A DNA stretch of 27,016 bases from Planctomycetota bacterium. GTDB lineage: Bacteria; Planctomycetota; Phycisphaerae; Phycisphaerales; SM1A02. The number at the start of each line of letters is the position of its first letter. The stretch's first letter is position 1. Below the pieces are notes generated by a model, which saw only the letters and a program-made list of their open reading frames with translations, made no database searches and was not told the DNA's origin. Location of the stretch: positions 1 to 27,016 of the forward strand of contig RFOC01000003.1 in the NCBI GenBank assembly GCA_009926815.1. The letters run 5' to 3'. Made by a program: the position numbers and the translations under genes. This document shows, one piece after another, positions 6,410-14,728 of the stretch.

Positions 6410-8256
6410 TGGGAGGCGACGCCCGACGGACCGCCCTGTGGGGCATCGGACTCTCGCTGGTGTGCCTGGTGGCGCTCAACGCGGCGGCCACCTTCCTGCT
6501 GCGGGGGGTGCGCGTGGACCTGACCAGCGACGGCATGTACAGCCTCTCGCCGGGGGTGCGGACGCTGCTGGCGCGGCTGGAGGAGCCCGTGCGGCTGGAG
6601 CTGCACTGGAGCCAGGAGGCAGGCGAGGCGGCGCCCGCCCTTCGCGCGCACGCCCAGCGGGTGCGCGAGTTCCTGGAGGCGCTGACCGCCGAGGGCGAGG
6701 GACTGCTGAGCCTGGAGTTCATCGATCCCGTCCCCTTCAGCGAAGCCGAGGACGCCGCCCGCGCCGCGGGCCTCTCGCAGCTGCAGGTGGATGGCGTGGG
6801 CACCACGCTCACGCTGGGCCTGGTGGCCCGAGGTCCCACCGACAAGGTGCAGGCGCTGGCCTACCTCAGTCCAGATCAGGACCCGTTTCTCGAGTACGAG
6901 ATCGCCAGCGCCATCGCCACCGTGGGACGCGGAAAGAAGCCCACCATCGGACTGCTGAGCACCCTGCCCTTCTCGCCGCAGTTCAACCCCATGAATCCCT
7001 CCGGCGGCGCGGTGCCCGTGGCGATCCAGCGCATGGAGCAGCTCTTCGACGTGCAGCGGATCGATCCCGAGGGGAGCGCCATCCCCGGCGGACTGGACGC
7101 GCTGATGATCGTGCAGCCACGCAACCTGCCGGAGGCCATGCTCCGGGCCATCGACGGGTGGGCGCTCTCGGGCAAGCCCACGCTGCTGCTCTTCGACCCC
7201 TGGTGCGAGACCGATCCCAAGGCGAGGTCGGAGGGGCTGGGCGGCAACAAGCCCGGCACCATCGCCAACCTGGGCCCGCTGCCCGCCGCCTGGGGCTTCA
7301 CCATGCCCATGGACATGGTCGTGGGCGATCGCAAGGCCGCCACGCGCATCCAGGCCCGCACCATGGGTGGCAAGACGGTCCAGCTGGACTACCTGCCCTG
7401 GCTCAGCCTGACGCGCGAGGCCATGAGTCCCATGGACCCGATCACGGGCAGCCTCTCCGGCGTGAACCTGATGAGTGCGGGCGAGATCCAGCCCGCGCCG
7501 GGTGCCACCACCCGCATCGAGCCGCTCATCCAGAGCAGCACCGACAGTCAGCTCATCCAGAGCCTGAAGCTGGGCTTCTTCGGCGAGACCGATCGGCTGG
7601 TGAAGGACTTCAAGCCCGACGGTCGCCGCAAGATGCTGGCCGCGCGACTGCGGGGCCCCATCCGCAGCCCGTTCGGGGCGGGCGAGGGCAGCGCCAACGT
7701 GCTCGTGATCGGTGACGCGGACCTGATGGATGACACCACCTGGATCCAGGCGGACGCCAATGGCGGTCGCCGCGCCATCAGCGACAACGGACCGCTCCTC
7801 TTCAATGCGCTCGAGACCCTGGTGGGTGATCGCGCCCTGGCCGACCTGCGGAGCCGCGGCCAGAGCCGAAGGCCCTTCACGCGGGTGGAAGCCATGCGCA
7901 AGGACGCCGAGACCCGCTACGTGGCCCGCGAGCAGGAGCTGCAGAAGCAGGTCAAGGACGCCGAGTTCAAGGTGGCGCAGCTGCAGCGAGAGGGCGCCGG
8001 CCCGGATGGCGGCCTGCTCTCGCCCGAGCAGCAGAGGGCCATGGAGACCCTCAGCCGCGACGTGATGCAGGCGCGGAGCGACCTGCGTGGCGTGCAGCTG
8101 GAGCTCCGACGCGACGTGGAGGACACCGGTCGCGTGCTCATGGTGCTCAACGTGGTCGTCTGGCCGCTGCTGGTGGCGGCCACGGCCACCGCCTGGGCCA
8201 TGGCTCGTGCCGCAGGTTCGCGGCGTCGCATGGAATCGGGAGCCCGACCCGCATGA
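6409..8256 (+). CDS. GldG-like ABC transporter auxiliary protein
   Basis: 615 residues. One N-terminal membrane helix (about 10-32) is followed by the D-L-T-S-D-G-M-Y-S-L-S motif (37-47), diagnostic of the GldG family, in which it is usually D-x-T-x-x-x-x-Y-S-L-S. The extracytoplasmic part (about 50-500) matches the ABC_transp_aux layout, with a K-P-T-I-G-L-L-S strand near 177-184. A charged coiled coil (about 515-575) leads to a second membrane helix (about 577-600) and a basic tail. The predicted topology is a large periplasmic domain held between two helices next to the permease. The stop overlaps the next gene (ATGA). The family function outside gliding bacteria is unresolved. Confidence 0.85.
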   Translation: MGGDARRTALWGIGLSLVCLVALNAAATFLLRGVRVDLTSDGMYSLSPGVRTLLARLEEPVRLELHWSQEAGEAAPALRAHAQRVREFLEALTAEGEGLLSLEFIDPVPFSEAEDAARAAGLSQLQVDGVGTTLTLGLVARGPTDKVQALAYLSPDQDPFLEYEIASAIATVGRGKKPTIGLLSTLPFSPQFNPMNPSGGAVPVAIQRMEQLFDVQRIDPEGSAIPGGLDALMIVQPRNLPEAMLRAIDGWALSGKPTLLLFDPWCETDPKARSEGLGGNKPGTIANLGPLPAAWGFTMPMDMVVGDRKAATRIQARTMGGKTVQLDYLPWLSLTREAMSPMDPITGSLSGVNLMSAGEIQPAPGATTRIEPLIQSSTDSQLIQSLKLGFFGETDRLVKDFKPDGRRKMLAARLRGPIRSPFGAGEGSANVLVIGDADLMDDTTWIQADANGGRRAISDNGPLLFNALETLVGDRALADLRSRGQSRRPFTRVEAMRKDAETRYVAREQELQKQVKDAEFKVAQLQREGAGPDGGLLSPEQQRAMETLSRDVMQARSDLRGVQLELRRDVEDTGRVLMVLNVVVWPLLVAATATAWAMARAAGSRRRMESGARPA

Positions 8257-9365
8257 GGCGCCTGCTGCCCGTCCTGGCCCTGCTGGCCGTGCTGCTCACG
8301 CTGGTGGCCGGCTGGTCCATCGCCTCGCGCATGGCCACCACCACGCACCGGGGCCAGGGCCTGATGTTCCCCGACCTGGAGGCCGTGGGCAACGGCGTGC
8401 GCACCATCGAGCTGCTGCAGGGCGACCGTCGCGTGCTGCTCCAGCGCGGCCAGGACGGTGCATGGCGGCTGGTCGATCGCGACGGCTACCCCGCCGACAT
8501 GGACCAGGTGCGCTCGCTGATCGCGGGTCTGGCCCAGCTGGAGCGGGATCAGGTGCTCACGCGCAAGCCAGAGCGACACCAGGAACTGAACCTGGCCTGG
8601 CCGGATCCCGAGGGTCGTGCCCGGCTGATCCGCCTGTCCACGGGCGGCGAGACGCGGCCGATCGAGATCCTGCTTGGCCAGGAGCGCATCTCCCCACGGA
8701 GCACCTACGCCCGCGCTCTCCAGGATGACCAGACCTGGCGCTGCCGCGGAGGCGTCAACGCCGACGTGGACCTGCAGCGATGGATGCGCCGGGACCTGCT
8801 CTCCCTGCCCCCCTCCGAGATCCTCGGTGCGGAGTGGCTGGGACTTCGCGTGGTGCGACGGCCGGACGCGCCGGCCGACGCCCGCAACGTGGCGCCGGAG
8901 CTGTTCACCGTGACGGCGCCGCCGGGACCCGCGTGGACGCCGGAGCAGGCCACCGCCGCCCGAGGCACCCTGCCCGAGTGGCCCACCCGGATCGAGTTCG
9001 ACGATGTCCGCGCCGCCAGGCCCGACTTCGCGCCCACCCCGGAGCGGACGCTGGCCTTCGATCTCAGGGGCGCTCGACTGGTGCTGGAGGGTCGCACCGA
9101 GGGCGCCGAGACGTGGTTCAGGATCCGCGTGGAGTCTCGGCCGGGCGCAAGTCCTCCGACGGCCAAGCCCGTGCCCGGCGACCCGTGGATCCCCGACTGG
9201 AGCGCCTTCGGCGAACGGGTCCGGAACTGGGAGTACCGCATGCCCGGCTGGCGCGTCAGCCAGCTGGAGCGGCTCCGGACCGATGAACCTCAGCCCAAGA
9301 TGCCCGATCCTCCGGACCTGTCGCGGCGCGATCGCCTGCCGCCCCCGAGCACGCCCAATCCCTGA
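8253..9365 (+). CDS. DUF4340 protein of the GldAFG-type operon
   Basis: 370 residues. One N-terminal membrane helix (about 4-25) is followed by an all-beta extracytoplasmic region. The pattern after the helix (V-R-T-I-E-L, then W-R-L-V, then a D-x-x-x-V-R-S-L-I-A-G-L-A helix near 70-91) is that of DUF4340, in which short repeats compare a residue-level 'is this value zero' fold of unknown purpose. A Pro-rich tail ends the protein. Family knowledge: DUF4340 genes recur directly downstream of gldG-like genes, as here, and the products are taken to be periplasmic partners of the transporter. The start ATG overlaps the gldG-like stop. The gene ends 6 bp from a convergent gene. Confidence 0.75.
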   Translation: MRRLLPVLALLAVLLTLVAGWSIASRMATTTHRGQGLMFPDLEAVGNGVRTIELLQGDRRVLLQRGQDGAWRLVDRDGYPADMDQVRSLIAGLAQLERDQVLTRKPERHQELNLAWPDPEGRARLIRLSTGGETRPIEILLGQERISPRSTYARALQDDQTWRCRGGVNADVDLQRWMRRDLLSLPPSEILGAEWLGLRVVRRPDAPADARNVAPELFTVTAPPGPAWTPEQATAARGTLPEWPTRIEFDDVRAARPDFAPTPERTLAFDLRGARLVLEGRTEGAETWFRIRVESRPGASPPTAKPVPGDPWIPDWSAFGERVRNWEYRMPGWRVSQLERLRTDEPQPKMPDPPDLSRRDRLPPPSTPNP

Positions 9366-9374
9366 GCGGACTCA
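9363..9374. terminator. Small hairpin formed by two convergent stop codons
   Basis: TGAG, loop CGGA, then CTCA. The plus-strand stop (9363-9365) and the minus-strand stop (9372-9374) are in opposite arms, the same arrangement as at 270-283. No T-tract follows. Function as a terminator is a guess. Confidence 0.25.
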
Positions 9375-9875
9375 ATCGCCGCTGAGGAACTTGGCCGTGC
9401 CGTTGCCGTCGGTGAGCACGCGAATCTGGGGCTTGCCGTTGGGCGCCAGCCACATCATGCTGCTCTCGCCGTTGAGCATGGTGGCCCCTCCGATGCGCAG
9501 GCGTCCATCCGCATCCCGCCACTGGAGGCTGCTCTGACCACCGGTGCTGCACAGCGCCGCCAGGCGGCTGCGGCCCTCGGTGTCGAACCATTGGGTGTAG
9601 CTGCTGTTGTCCGCCGCCACGCCGCTGGAGATGCGGACCTGACCGGCGGCGTCGAAGATGCGGACTCCGGACATGCCGTTGTCGTCCCCGGTGATGATCA
9701 CGCGCTCGTGTCCCTGCGCGTCGACCACGTTGATCTGCCGCGCCGTCACGATGTCCGGCTGGCTCTGGGCGCCGCCGACCACCAGGGCGGTCAGACCCAG
9801 CAGCAGGGCCAGGTTCATGCGGCGGGTGCGGCGAAGGCTGGTTTCGACGGCGGCGATGCGGGTTTCGAGATCCAT
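9372..9875 (-). CDS. Membrane-anchored protein with five 23-residue beta repeats
   Basis: 167 residues from the ATG at 9875, which has an AAGGAG ribosome site. Residues 1-19 form a short charged helix, probably coiled coil; 20-38 are a membrane helix or signal anchor. Residues 51-142 are four ungapped 23-residue repeats (51-73, 74-96, 97-119, 120-142) with the pattern D-A-x-G-x-x-R-I and a closing S-S-x-x-W; a divergent fifth copy (143-167) ends the protein. This suggests a small beta-solenoid or beta-roll exposed outside the membrane. The repeat style recalls unnamed hypothetical proteins with D-x-x-G-x-x-R-A-x-L-G repeats; I cannot attach a function. It is divergent from the HdeD-like gene. 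Confidence 0.75.
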   Translation of the reverse strand: MDLETRIAAVETSLRRTRRMNLALLLGLTALVVGGAQSQPDIVTARQINVVDAQGHERVIITGDDNGMSGVRIFDAAGQVRISSGVAADNSSYTQWFDTEGRSRLAALCSTGGQSSLQWRDADGRLRIGGATMLNGESSMMWLAPNGKPQIRVLTDGNGTAKFLSGD

Positions 9876-9959
9876 GGGGCTCCTTGGGGAATGCGGGAAA
9901 CGTAGCACGGTCGCGGTGCCAATCGCACCGGCATGCGCCGCTGTGCTAGGTTCGAGGGC
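9876..9959. promoter_or_regulatory. Divergent promoter region (repeat protein / HdeD-like)
   Basis: The minus-strand TACGTT box (9899-9904) is 23 nt before the ATG at 9875, with AAGGAG (9880-9885) between, so a short conventional leader is expected. The plus-strand TAGGTT box (9947-9952) is 7 nt before the ATG at 9960, with no ribosome site, so that side is predicted leaderless. Confidence 0.45.
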
Positions 9960-10505
9960 ATGAGCACCCACCCGCTTCGACGGCTGCACGCCCACGCCGG
10001 TCTCGTCATCCTCAACGGCGGGCTGCTGCTGCTCGCCGGGCTCTTCCTGGCCGTGTTCCCGTTCGTGAGCGCACTCGCCATGATCGCGGCCACCGGCGTC
10101 TACCTGGTGGCGGCCGGGGCGGTGAGCCTCTTCGCCGCCCTGCGGTCCATGGGCGATGGACGCTCGAGCGTGCTCGCGTTCGTGGGGCCCGTCCTGGCCA
10201 TGCTCATCGGCGTGGTGTTCTGGCTGGCCCCTGCCGAGGGACTGGAGACGGTCATGGGTGTGGCCGGAGCCCTGACGCTGGTGGCGGGCGTGCTGCAGGT
10301 GGCCGCGGGCCTGGGCCTCTCGGGCCGGCCGCACTGGGGCCTGCTGCTGCTCAACGGGCTCTTCACGCTGGCTGCGGGCGCATGCATCATGGTCGCGCCG
10401 GGGATCGCGGCCATGGTCTTCTGCGTGTTCTTCGGCGTGCAGCTGATCTTCCACGGCGCGCATCTGCTGCGGCTTGGCCTGCGGATGCGGCGGATCGGCT
10501 CCTGA
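9960..10505 (+). CDS. HdeD-like (DUF308) six-helix membrane protein
   Basis: 181 residues. Six evenly spaced hydrophobic helices (about 13-33, 39-60, 70-90, 94-117, 123-141 and 146-168) with Gly/Ala-rich faces and the G-G-L-L-L-L-A-G start, matching the HdeD/DUF308 family. E. coli HdeD is tied to acid resistance at high cell density, but most homologues have no proven role. The ATG at 9960 is chosen over an in-frame ATG at 9933 because the TAGGTT box sits between them, 7 nt before the later ATG. The C-terminus is basic and cytoplasmic. A strong hairpin overlaps the stop. Confidence 0.8.
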   Translation: MSTHPLRRLHAHAGLVILNGGLLLLAGLFLAVFPFVSALAMIAATGVYLVAAGAVSLFAALRSMGDGRSSVLAFVGPVLAMLIGVVFWLAPAEGLETVMGVAGALTLVAGVLQVAAGLGLSGRPHWGLLLLNGLFTLAAGACIMVAPGIAAMVFCVFFGVQLIFHGAHLLRLGLRMRRIGS

Positions 10506-10520
10506 GCCGTCTCAGGGGCC
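10497..10520 (+). terminator. Hairpin spanning the stop codon of the HdeD-like gene
   Basis: Ten-bp arms with one G-T wobble around the loop CCGT; the TGA stop (10503-10505) lies in the left arm. It is the strongest hairpin I noticed at a gene end here. No T-tract follows, so intrinsic termination is uncertain; it could instead stabilise the 3' end. Confidence 0.4.
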
Positions 10521-10767
10521 CCGAGAGGCCCGCCCGGGCGTCACCGAGGGCGGACGACACACGGCTTCCACGGGGCCCAGGACCGCCGAAGGGCCCTCCC
10601 AGGGCCATGCAGCGATCGAAATTCGACTTCTTTTGGAATTTGGCCTTGCCAGGCCTTCAAGGGATTCGACCGTCGCCTCGTGTCCCCCCGAGGTGTGCCG
10701 GGGCGGGCCATTGGCGTGTGGATGAACCCCTGATCGGAAGAGTTGGCCCTCTGGAAGGAGACGCACC
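10521..10767 (+). promoter_or_regulatory. Leader region of the c-di-GMP gene, without TA dinucleotides
   Basis: No open frame here looks like a gene. It contains an A/T-rich patch (10615-10641) with the palindrome TCGAA-A-TTCGA (10616-10626), two small hairpins (GGCCT/AGGCC at 10642-10655; CCTCG/CGAGG at 10676-10693), and AAGGAG (10755-10760) 7 nt before the ATG. TA does not occur anywhere between 10501 and 10767, so no TANNNT box is possible. A promoter for another sigma factor, or read-through from the HdeD-like gene, is needed. I could not match a sigma-54 or ECF consensus with correct spacing. Confidence 0.4.
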
Positions 10768-12651
10768 ATGACCAGTCTGGCCCCCGTTCCGTCGTCGGCC
10801 GCGCCTGCGGCCTGCACCTCCCTGGAATCCCTGACGAACCTGCCGGCGGAGCACCTGCTCGCCGGCCAGCAGCGCGTGCTGGAGATGGTCGCCGCGGGTC
10901 GGCCCCTGGCCGAGACGCTGACCGCCATCGCCGAGTTCAGCGAGGAAGCCATCCCGAGCATGATGGCGTCGGTGCTGATCTTCGATCCCGAATCGCAGTC
11001 GCTCCGCAAGGGCGGCTACGGTCGCAGCCTCTCCCCGAAGTTCCAGGAGGCGATCGACGGCATGAAGCCCGGCCCCGACGTGGGCAGCTGCGGCGCCGCC
11101 GCGTACAGGTCCGAGCGGGTGACCTCGCGGGACGTGCGCGTGGATCCGCGATGGACGCCCTTCGTCGACTTCGCCGCCATGCACGGGATCATCTCCGCCT
11201 GGAGCACGCCGCTGAAGAACGCCAAGGGCGAGCTGCTCGGCGTGTTCGGCATGTACTACGGGGACACCCGTGAGCCGTCCAAGCAGGACCTGCGGCTCGT
11301 CGATCACTTCGTGCATCTGGCGGCCATCGCCGTGGATCGCTGGAGGCAGGATGCCGAGCGAGAGAGACGCGCCACGCAGGACGTGCTCACCGGGCTGGGC
11401 AACCGACTGCTGCTCCAGGAGGTCGCCGCCCGCATGGCGGCCGACCCGGCCTACACGGACGTGACCTGCGCGCTGGTGATGCTGGATTGCGACCACTTCA
11501 AGCTGCACAACGACCTGCTGGGCCAGCGGAAGGCCGATCAGCTGCTGCAGCAGGTGGCCCTGCGGATCCGGGGGCAGCTGGGTCAGGTTCCCCTGCTGGC
11601 CCGCTTCGACGGCGACCAGTTCGTGGCGATCCTGCCAGAGCGGAATGGCGCGGCCCAGCGCCGCGTCGAGGACCTGCTGGTGTCCCTCCGGACACCCCTG
11701 CTGCTGGGCGACTCCCCCGTCACGGTCACGCTCTCGGCGGGCGTGGTGGAGTGGCAGCCCAGATCCATGCCGCTGGATGACACGCTGATGCAGGCCATTG
11801 AGGCGGCCGAGGTGGCCAAGCGGCTGGGCCGCGACCGCGTGGTGGTGTTCGGCGACAGCGAGCGAGCCCGCATCACCGGAAACCGCATCGTCACCCGCGT
11901 GCTCCGAGATGCCCTGGACGAGGATCGTGTCGAGCCGTTCCTGCAGCCCATCATCCGACTGGCGGATGGCCGGCCGTCCGGATTCGAGGTGCTGGCCCGG
12001 CTGCGCGGCGGCGACGCCGCGGGCATCTCGCCCTCCGTGTTCGTGCCGATCGCCGAGGAGAGCGACCTCATCGTGAAACTGGGCGACAGCGTGCTCCGGT
12101 TCGCGTTCCGGACCCTGGCGGAGCAGGCCGAGGCGTTCCGAGGACTCACCCTGAGCGTGAACCTGTCGGTGCGGCAGCTGGTCCGCGAGGGCCTGGCCGA
12201 TCGCGCGGCCGTCATGGCCCGCGAGCATGGCGTGGCGCCCGAGCGCGTCGTGCTGGAGGTCACCGAAAGCCAGTGGCTGGACGTGGACAGCCCCGCACGC
12301 GCGAACCTGCTGGCGCTCAAGGAGGCCGGGTTCCGCCTGGCCGTGGACGATTTCGGGACCCGGTACGCGTCCCTGAGCCTGCTGCAGGCGGTCCCCTTCG
12401 ACCACGTGAAGATCGACCGCTCCCTCACCCAGCAATTGGCCCTGAGCCCACGCGGCCGGGCCCTGTGCGAGGCTGGCGTGGCCATGGCCCGAGCCTGCCA
12501 GATTCCGGTGACGGCCGAGGGGGTGGAGACGGCGGACCAGGCCGAGGCCCTGAGGGCCATGGGCTACGACCTGGGCCAGGGCTATCTCTGGTCAAGGCCC
12601 ATGCCGGTGGGCCGGGTCCTGGCCTGGCTGAGTCGACACCCGGCCGCCTGA
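10768..12651 (+). CDS. GAF / degenerate GGDEF / EAL protein, probable c-di-GMP phosphodiesterase
   Basis: 627 residues, no membrane helix. A GAF domain (about 35-190) contains S-C-G-A-A-A-Y (107-113) and R-D-V-R-V-D-P-R-W (121-129), typical of GAF sensors. The GGDEF domain (about 200-362) keeps D-V-L-T-G-L-G-N-R (205-213), but the active-site loop is R-F-D-G-D-Q-F (279-285) instead of R-[FY]-G-G-D-E-F, so cyclase activity is unlikely. The EAL domain (about 375-620) reads E-V-L (407-409) and keeps the expected catalytic and metal residues: E407, N465, E497, D527, D528, K548, E584 and Q604. It most likely hydrolyses c-di-GMP under control of a ligand bound to GAF, with the dead GGDEF perhaps sensing GTP as in known hybrids. 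The stop codon sits in a hairpin loop 13 bp from convergent speA. Confidence 0.88.
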   Translation: MTSLAPVPSSAAPAACTSLESLTNLPAEHLLAGQQRVLEMVAAGRPLAETLTAIAEFSEEAIPSMMASVLIFDPESQSLRKGGYGRSLSPKFQEAIDGMKPGPDVGSCGAAAYRSERVTSRDVRVDPRWTPFVDFAAMHGIISAWSTPLKNAKGELLGVFGMYYGDTREPSKQDLRLVDHFVHLAAIAVDRWRQDAERERRATQDVLTGLGNRLLLQEVAARMAADPAYTDVTCALVMLDCDHFKLHNDLLGQRKADQLLQQVALRIRGQLGQVPLLARFDGDQFVAILPERNGAAQRRVEDLLVSLRTPLLLGDSPVTVTLSAGVVEWQPRSMPLDDTLMQAIEAAEVAKRLGRDRVVVFGDSERARITGNRIVTRVLRDALDEDRVEPFLQPIIRLADGRPSGFEVLARLRGGDAAGISPSVFVPIAEESDLIVKLGDSVLRFAFRTLAEQAEAFRGLTLSVNLSVRQLVREGLADRAAVMAREHGVAPERVVLEVTESQWLDVDSPARANLLALKEAGFRLAVDDFGTRYASLSLLQAVPFDHVKIDRSLTQQLALSPRGRALCEAGVAMARACQIPVTAEGVETADQAEALRAMGYDLGQGYLWSRPMPVGRVLAWLSRHPAA

Positions 12652-12657
12652 GCGGCC
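12642..12657. terminator. Hairpin at the EAL / speA convergent junction
   Basis: GGCCGC, loop CTGA, GCGGCC. The TGA stop of the EAL gene (12649-12651) is in the loop. No T-tract follows. A possible shared terminator, given that only 13 bp separate the two stop codons. Confidence 0.35.
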
Positions 12658-12664
12658 ACCCGGG

Positions 12665-14728
12665 TCAACTGCCCAGTTCGGGCTCCAGGTAGGTGTAGCC
12701 GTTGATGCCGCTCTCGTAGAGCCGCACCAGCGACTGACTCTCGCTGGCGGTCATCTGCTTCAGGCGCACGGCCTTCTCGCACTCGCGGCGGATCTGCGCC
12801 TGCAGGGCGTTCAGGTCGTAGTGCACGTAGTTGAGCACGTCGCGCACCGCGTCGCCCTCGATGATCTCGTCGATCCACCACTGGCCACTGGCGTCGTGCT
12901 TCACGTGGGCCACGTGGGTGTCGCCGAAGAGGTTGTGCAGGTCACCCAGGGTCTCCTGGTACGCGCCCACCAGGAAGGCGCCCACGTAGTAGCGATCGCC
13001 TTCCGCGAAGTCGTGGAGCTCCACGAACTTCTTCACGTCGCGGTCATCCACGAAGCGATCGATGCGGCCGTCCGAATCGCAGGTGATGTCGGCGATGGTG
13101 GCCTTGCGGGTGGGCTTCTCGCCCAGCCGGTGCACGGGCACGATGGGGAAGAGCTGGTGAATGGCCCAGATGTCGGGCAGGCTCTGGAAGATGCTCAGGT
13201 TGCAGAAGTAGGTGTCGCTGAGCAGGCTCTCCAGATCGTCCAGTTCCTCGGGGACCTCGTCCAGCTCGCGGCACTTGTCGCGAATGCGGGCACAGGTGGC
13301 CCAGAAGAGGTTGTCGCACAGCGCGCGGTGCTCCAGGCTGAGGTACCCCAGGCTGAACAGGCGGCTGGCCTCGTCGCGAGCCTCGCAGGCATCGTGATAC
13401 TGCTCGATCAGTCGCCGCTCGGTGATGCTCTTGTAGGTGTCGAAGAGCTCCACCAGCGGCCGCGGCAGCTCCTCCTCGCCCGGCTTCAGGGCCGGCAGCG
13501 AGGCGGGCACCTGCCCGCGGTCGGGCCGGTTGGCGCCGATGGCGTCGAAGATGAGCACGCTCTGCTGCGCCACCATGGCGCGGCCGCTCTCGGTGACGAT
13601 GGTGGGATGCGGCACGCCCTCCTCGTCGCAGACGCTCATGGTGCGGTAGACGACCGCCGCCGCGTACTCGGCCAGCGTGTAGTTGGTGCTGAACTCGAAG
13701 CTGGTCTGGCTGCCGTCGTAGTCGATGCCCAGGCCACCACCCACGTCCAGGTACTTCATGCCCGCGCCGAGCTTCACCAGCTGCACGTAGATGCGGGCCA
13801 GCTCGTTCACGCCCTGGTTCACCTGACGCACGTCGTGGATCTGGCTGCCCATGTGGCAGTGCAGCAGCTGCAGGCAGTCCTCCATGCCGCGGGCGCGGAG
13901 GTACTCGAGCACCTCGAGCACCTCGCTGTAGGAAAGGCCGAACTTCGCCTTGGCGCCACTGCTGTGGCGCCAGCGACCGGCGCCCGGCGTGCTCAGGTTC
14001 ACGCGCACGCCGATGCGCGGGCGGATCTGGAACTTCTCGCCCAGCTCGACGATGAGCTTGAGTTCCGTGAGGTTCTCGATGACCGGAATGATGGTGCGGC
14101 CGAGCTTGGCGGCCAGCGTGGTGAACTCGATGTAGCGGGCTTCCTTGAAGCCGTTGCAGATGATCAGTCGCTCGGGCGTGTCGCTGGTCATGCCCAGCAC
14201 GGCCAGCAGTTCCGGCTTGCTGCCCACCTCCAGGCCGAAGCCCAGCGGCGAGCCATACTGGCGGATCTCCTCGACCACGCGGCGCTGCTGGTTCACCTTC
14301 ACGGGGAACACGCCCACGTACTCGCCCTTGTATCCGTTCTCCTTGATGGCCGTGTGGAAGGCCTCGTGCATGTCCTTCAGGCGGCGCTCCAGCAGGTCGC
14401 TGAAGTGCACCAGCACCGGCGTGCTGAGACCTCGCTCACGCAGTCCCTCGACCACCTCCATGAGATCGATCTCCAGGCCTGGCGTCTTGCCCGGACGGAC
14501 CACCATGTGGCCCTTGGCGTTGGCGTCGAAGAAGCCCTTGCCCCAGAGGCGGATGTTGTAGAGATCGACCGAGTCCTCGACCGTCCATCCGGGCTCCAGG
14601 CCCGTCACGCCGGCACGCGAGCGCGGCGGAGCGCCCGTGGGGGTGGAAGGCGTGCTGGGAACGGACGGGATGGCGTGCTGTGTCAACTCGGCTGTGCTCC
14701 TGGCTGCCCGGGTCGGGCGTTGTGCCAT
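12665..14728 (-). CDS. speA: Biosynthetic arginine decarboxylase
   Basis: 687 residues, near the E. coli SpeA length of about 658 plus a roughly 40-residue N-terminal extension rich in Ser, Thr and Pro. It converts arginine to agmatine and CO2 with PLP, the first step of the agmatine route to putrescine and spermidine. Recognisable SpeA blocks: Y-N-I-R-L-W-G (57-63); the PLP lysine in F-P-V-K-V-N-Q (K144); G-L-E-V-G-S-K-P-E-L (165-174); L-H-C-H-M-G-S-Q near 285; D-V-G-G-G-L-G-I-D-Y near 325; and P-T-I-V-T-E-S-G-R-A near 375. The ATG at 14728 is preceded by a TATATT box and no ribosome site; a longer in-frame start upstream would lie across the promoter. No speB, agmatine deiminase or other polyamine gene is in the window. 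The gene follows the HscA-like gene on the same strand after 58 bp. Confidence 0.93.
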   Translation of the reverse strand: MAQRPTRAARSTAELTQHAIPSVPSTPSTPTGAPPRSRAGVTGLEPGWTVEDSVDLYNIRLWGKGFFDANAKGHMVVRPGKTPGLEIDLMEVVEGLRERGLSTPVLVHFSDLLERRLKDMHEAFHTAIKENGYKGEYVGVFPVKVNQQRRVVEEIRQYGSPLGFGLEVGSKPELLAVLGMTSDTPERLIICNGFKEARYIEFTTLAAKLGRTIIPVIENLTELKLIVELGEKFQIRPRIGVRVNLSTPGAGRWRHSSGAKAKFGLSYSEVLEVLEYLRARGMEDCLQLLHCHMGSQIHDVRQVNQGVNELARIYVQLVKLGAGMKYLDVGGGLGIDYDGSQTSFEFSTNYTLAEYAAAVVYRTMSVCDEEGVPHPTIVTESGRAMVAQQSVLIFDAIGANRPDRGQVPASLPALKPGEEELPRPLVELFDTYKSITERRLIEQYHDACEARDEASRLFSLGYLSLEHRALCDNLFWATCARIRDKCRELDEVPEELDDLESLLSDTYFCNLSIFQSLPDIWAIHQLFPIVPVHRLGEKPTRKATIADITCDSDGRIDRFVDDRDVKKFVELHDFAEGDRYYVGAFLVGAYQETLGDLHNLFGDTHVAHVKHDASGQWWIDEIIEGDAVRDVLNYVHYDLNALQAQIRRECEKAVRLKQMTASESQSLVRLYESGINGYTYLEPELGS

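Noticed and set aside
10630..10655. Possible sigma-54 promoter (TGG ... TTGC) in the leader of the c-di-GMP gene
   Set aside because: The GG and GC doublets are separated by 11 bp instead of the required 10, and the flanking bases do not match the consensus.
10521..10767. Possible c-di-GMP riboswitch upstream of the GAF-GGDEF-EAL gene
   Set aside because: I looked for the conserved GEMM blocks and did not see them; the hairpins present are short and unrelated.
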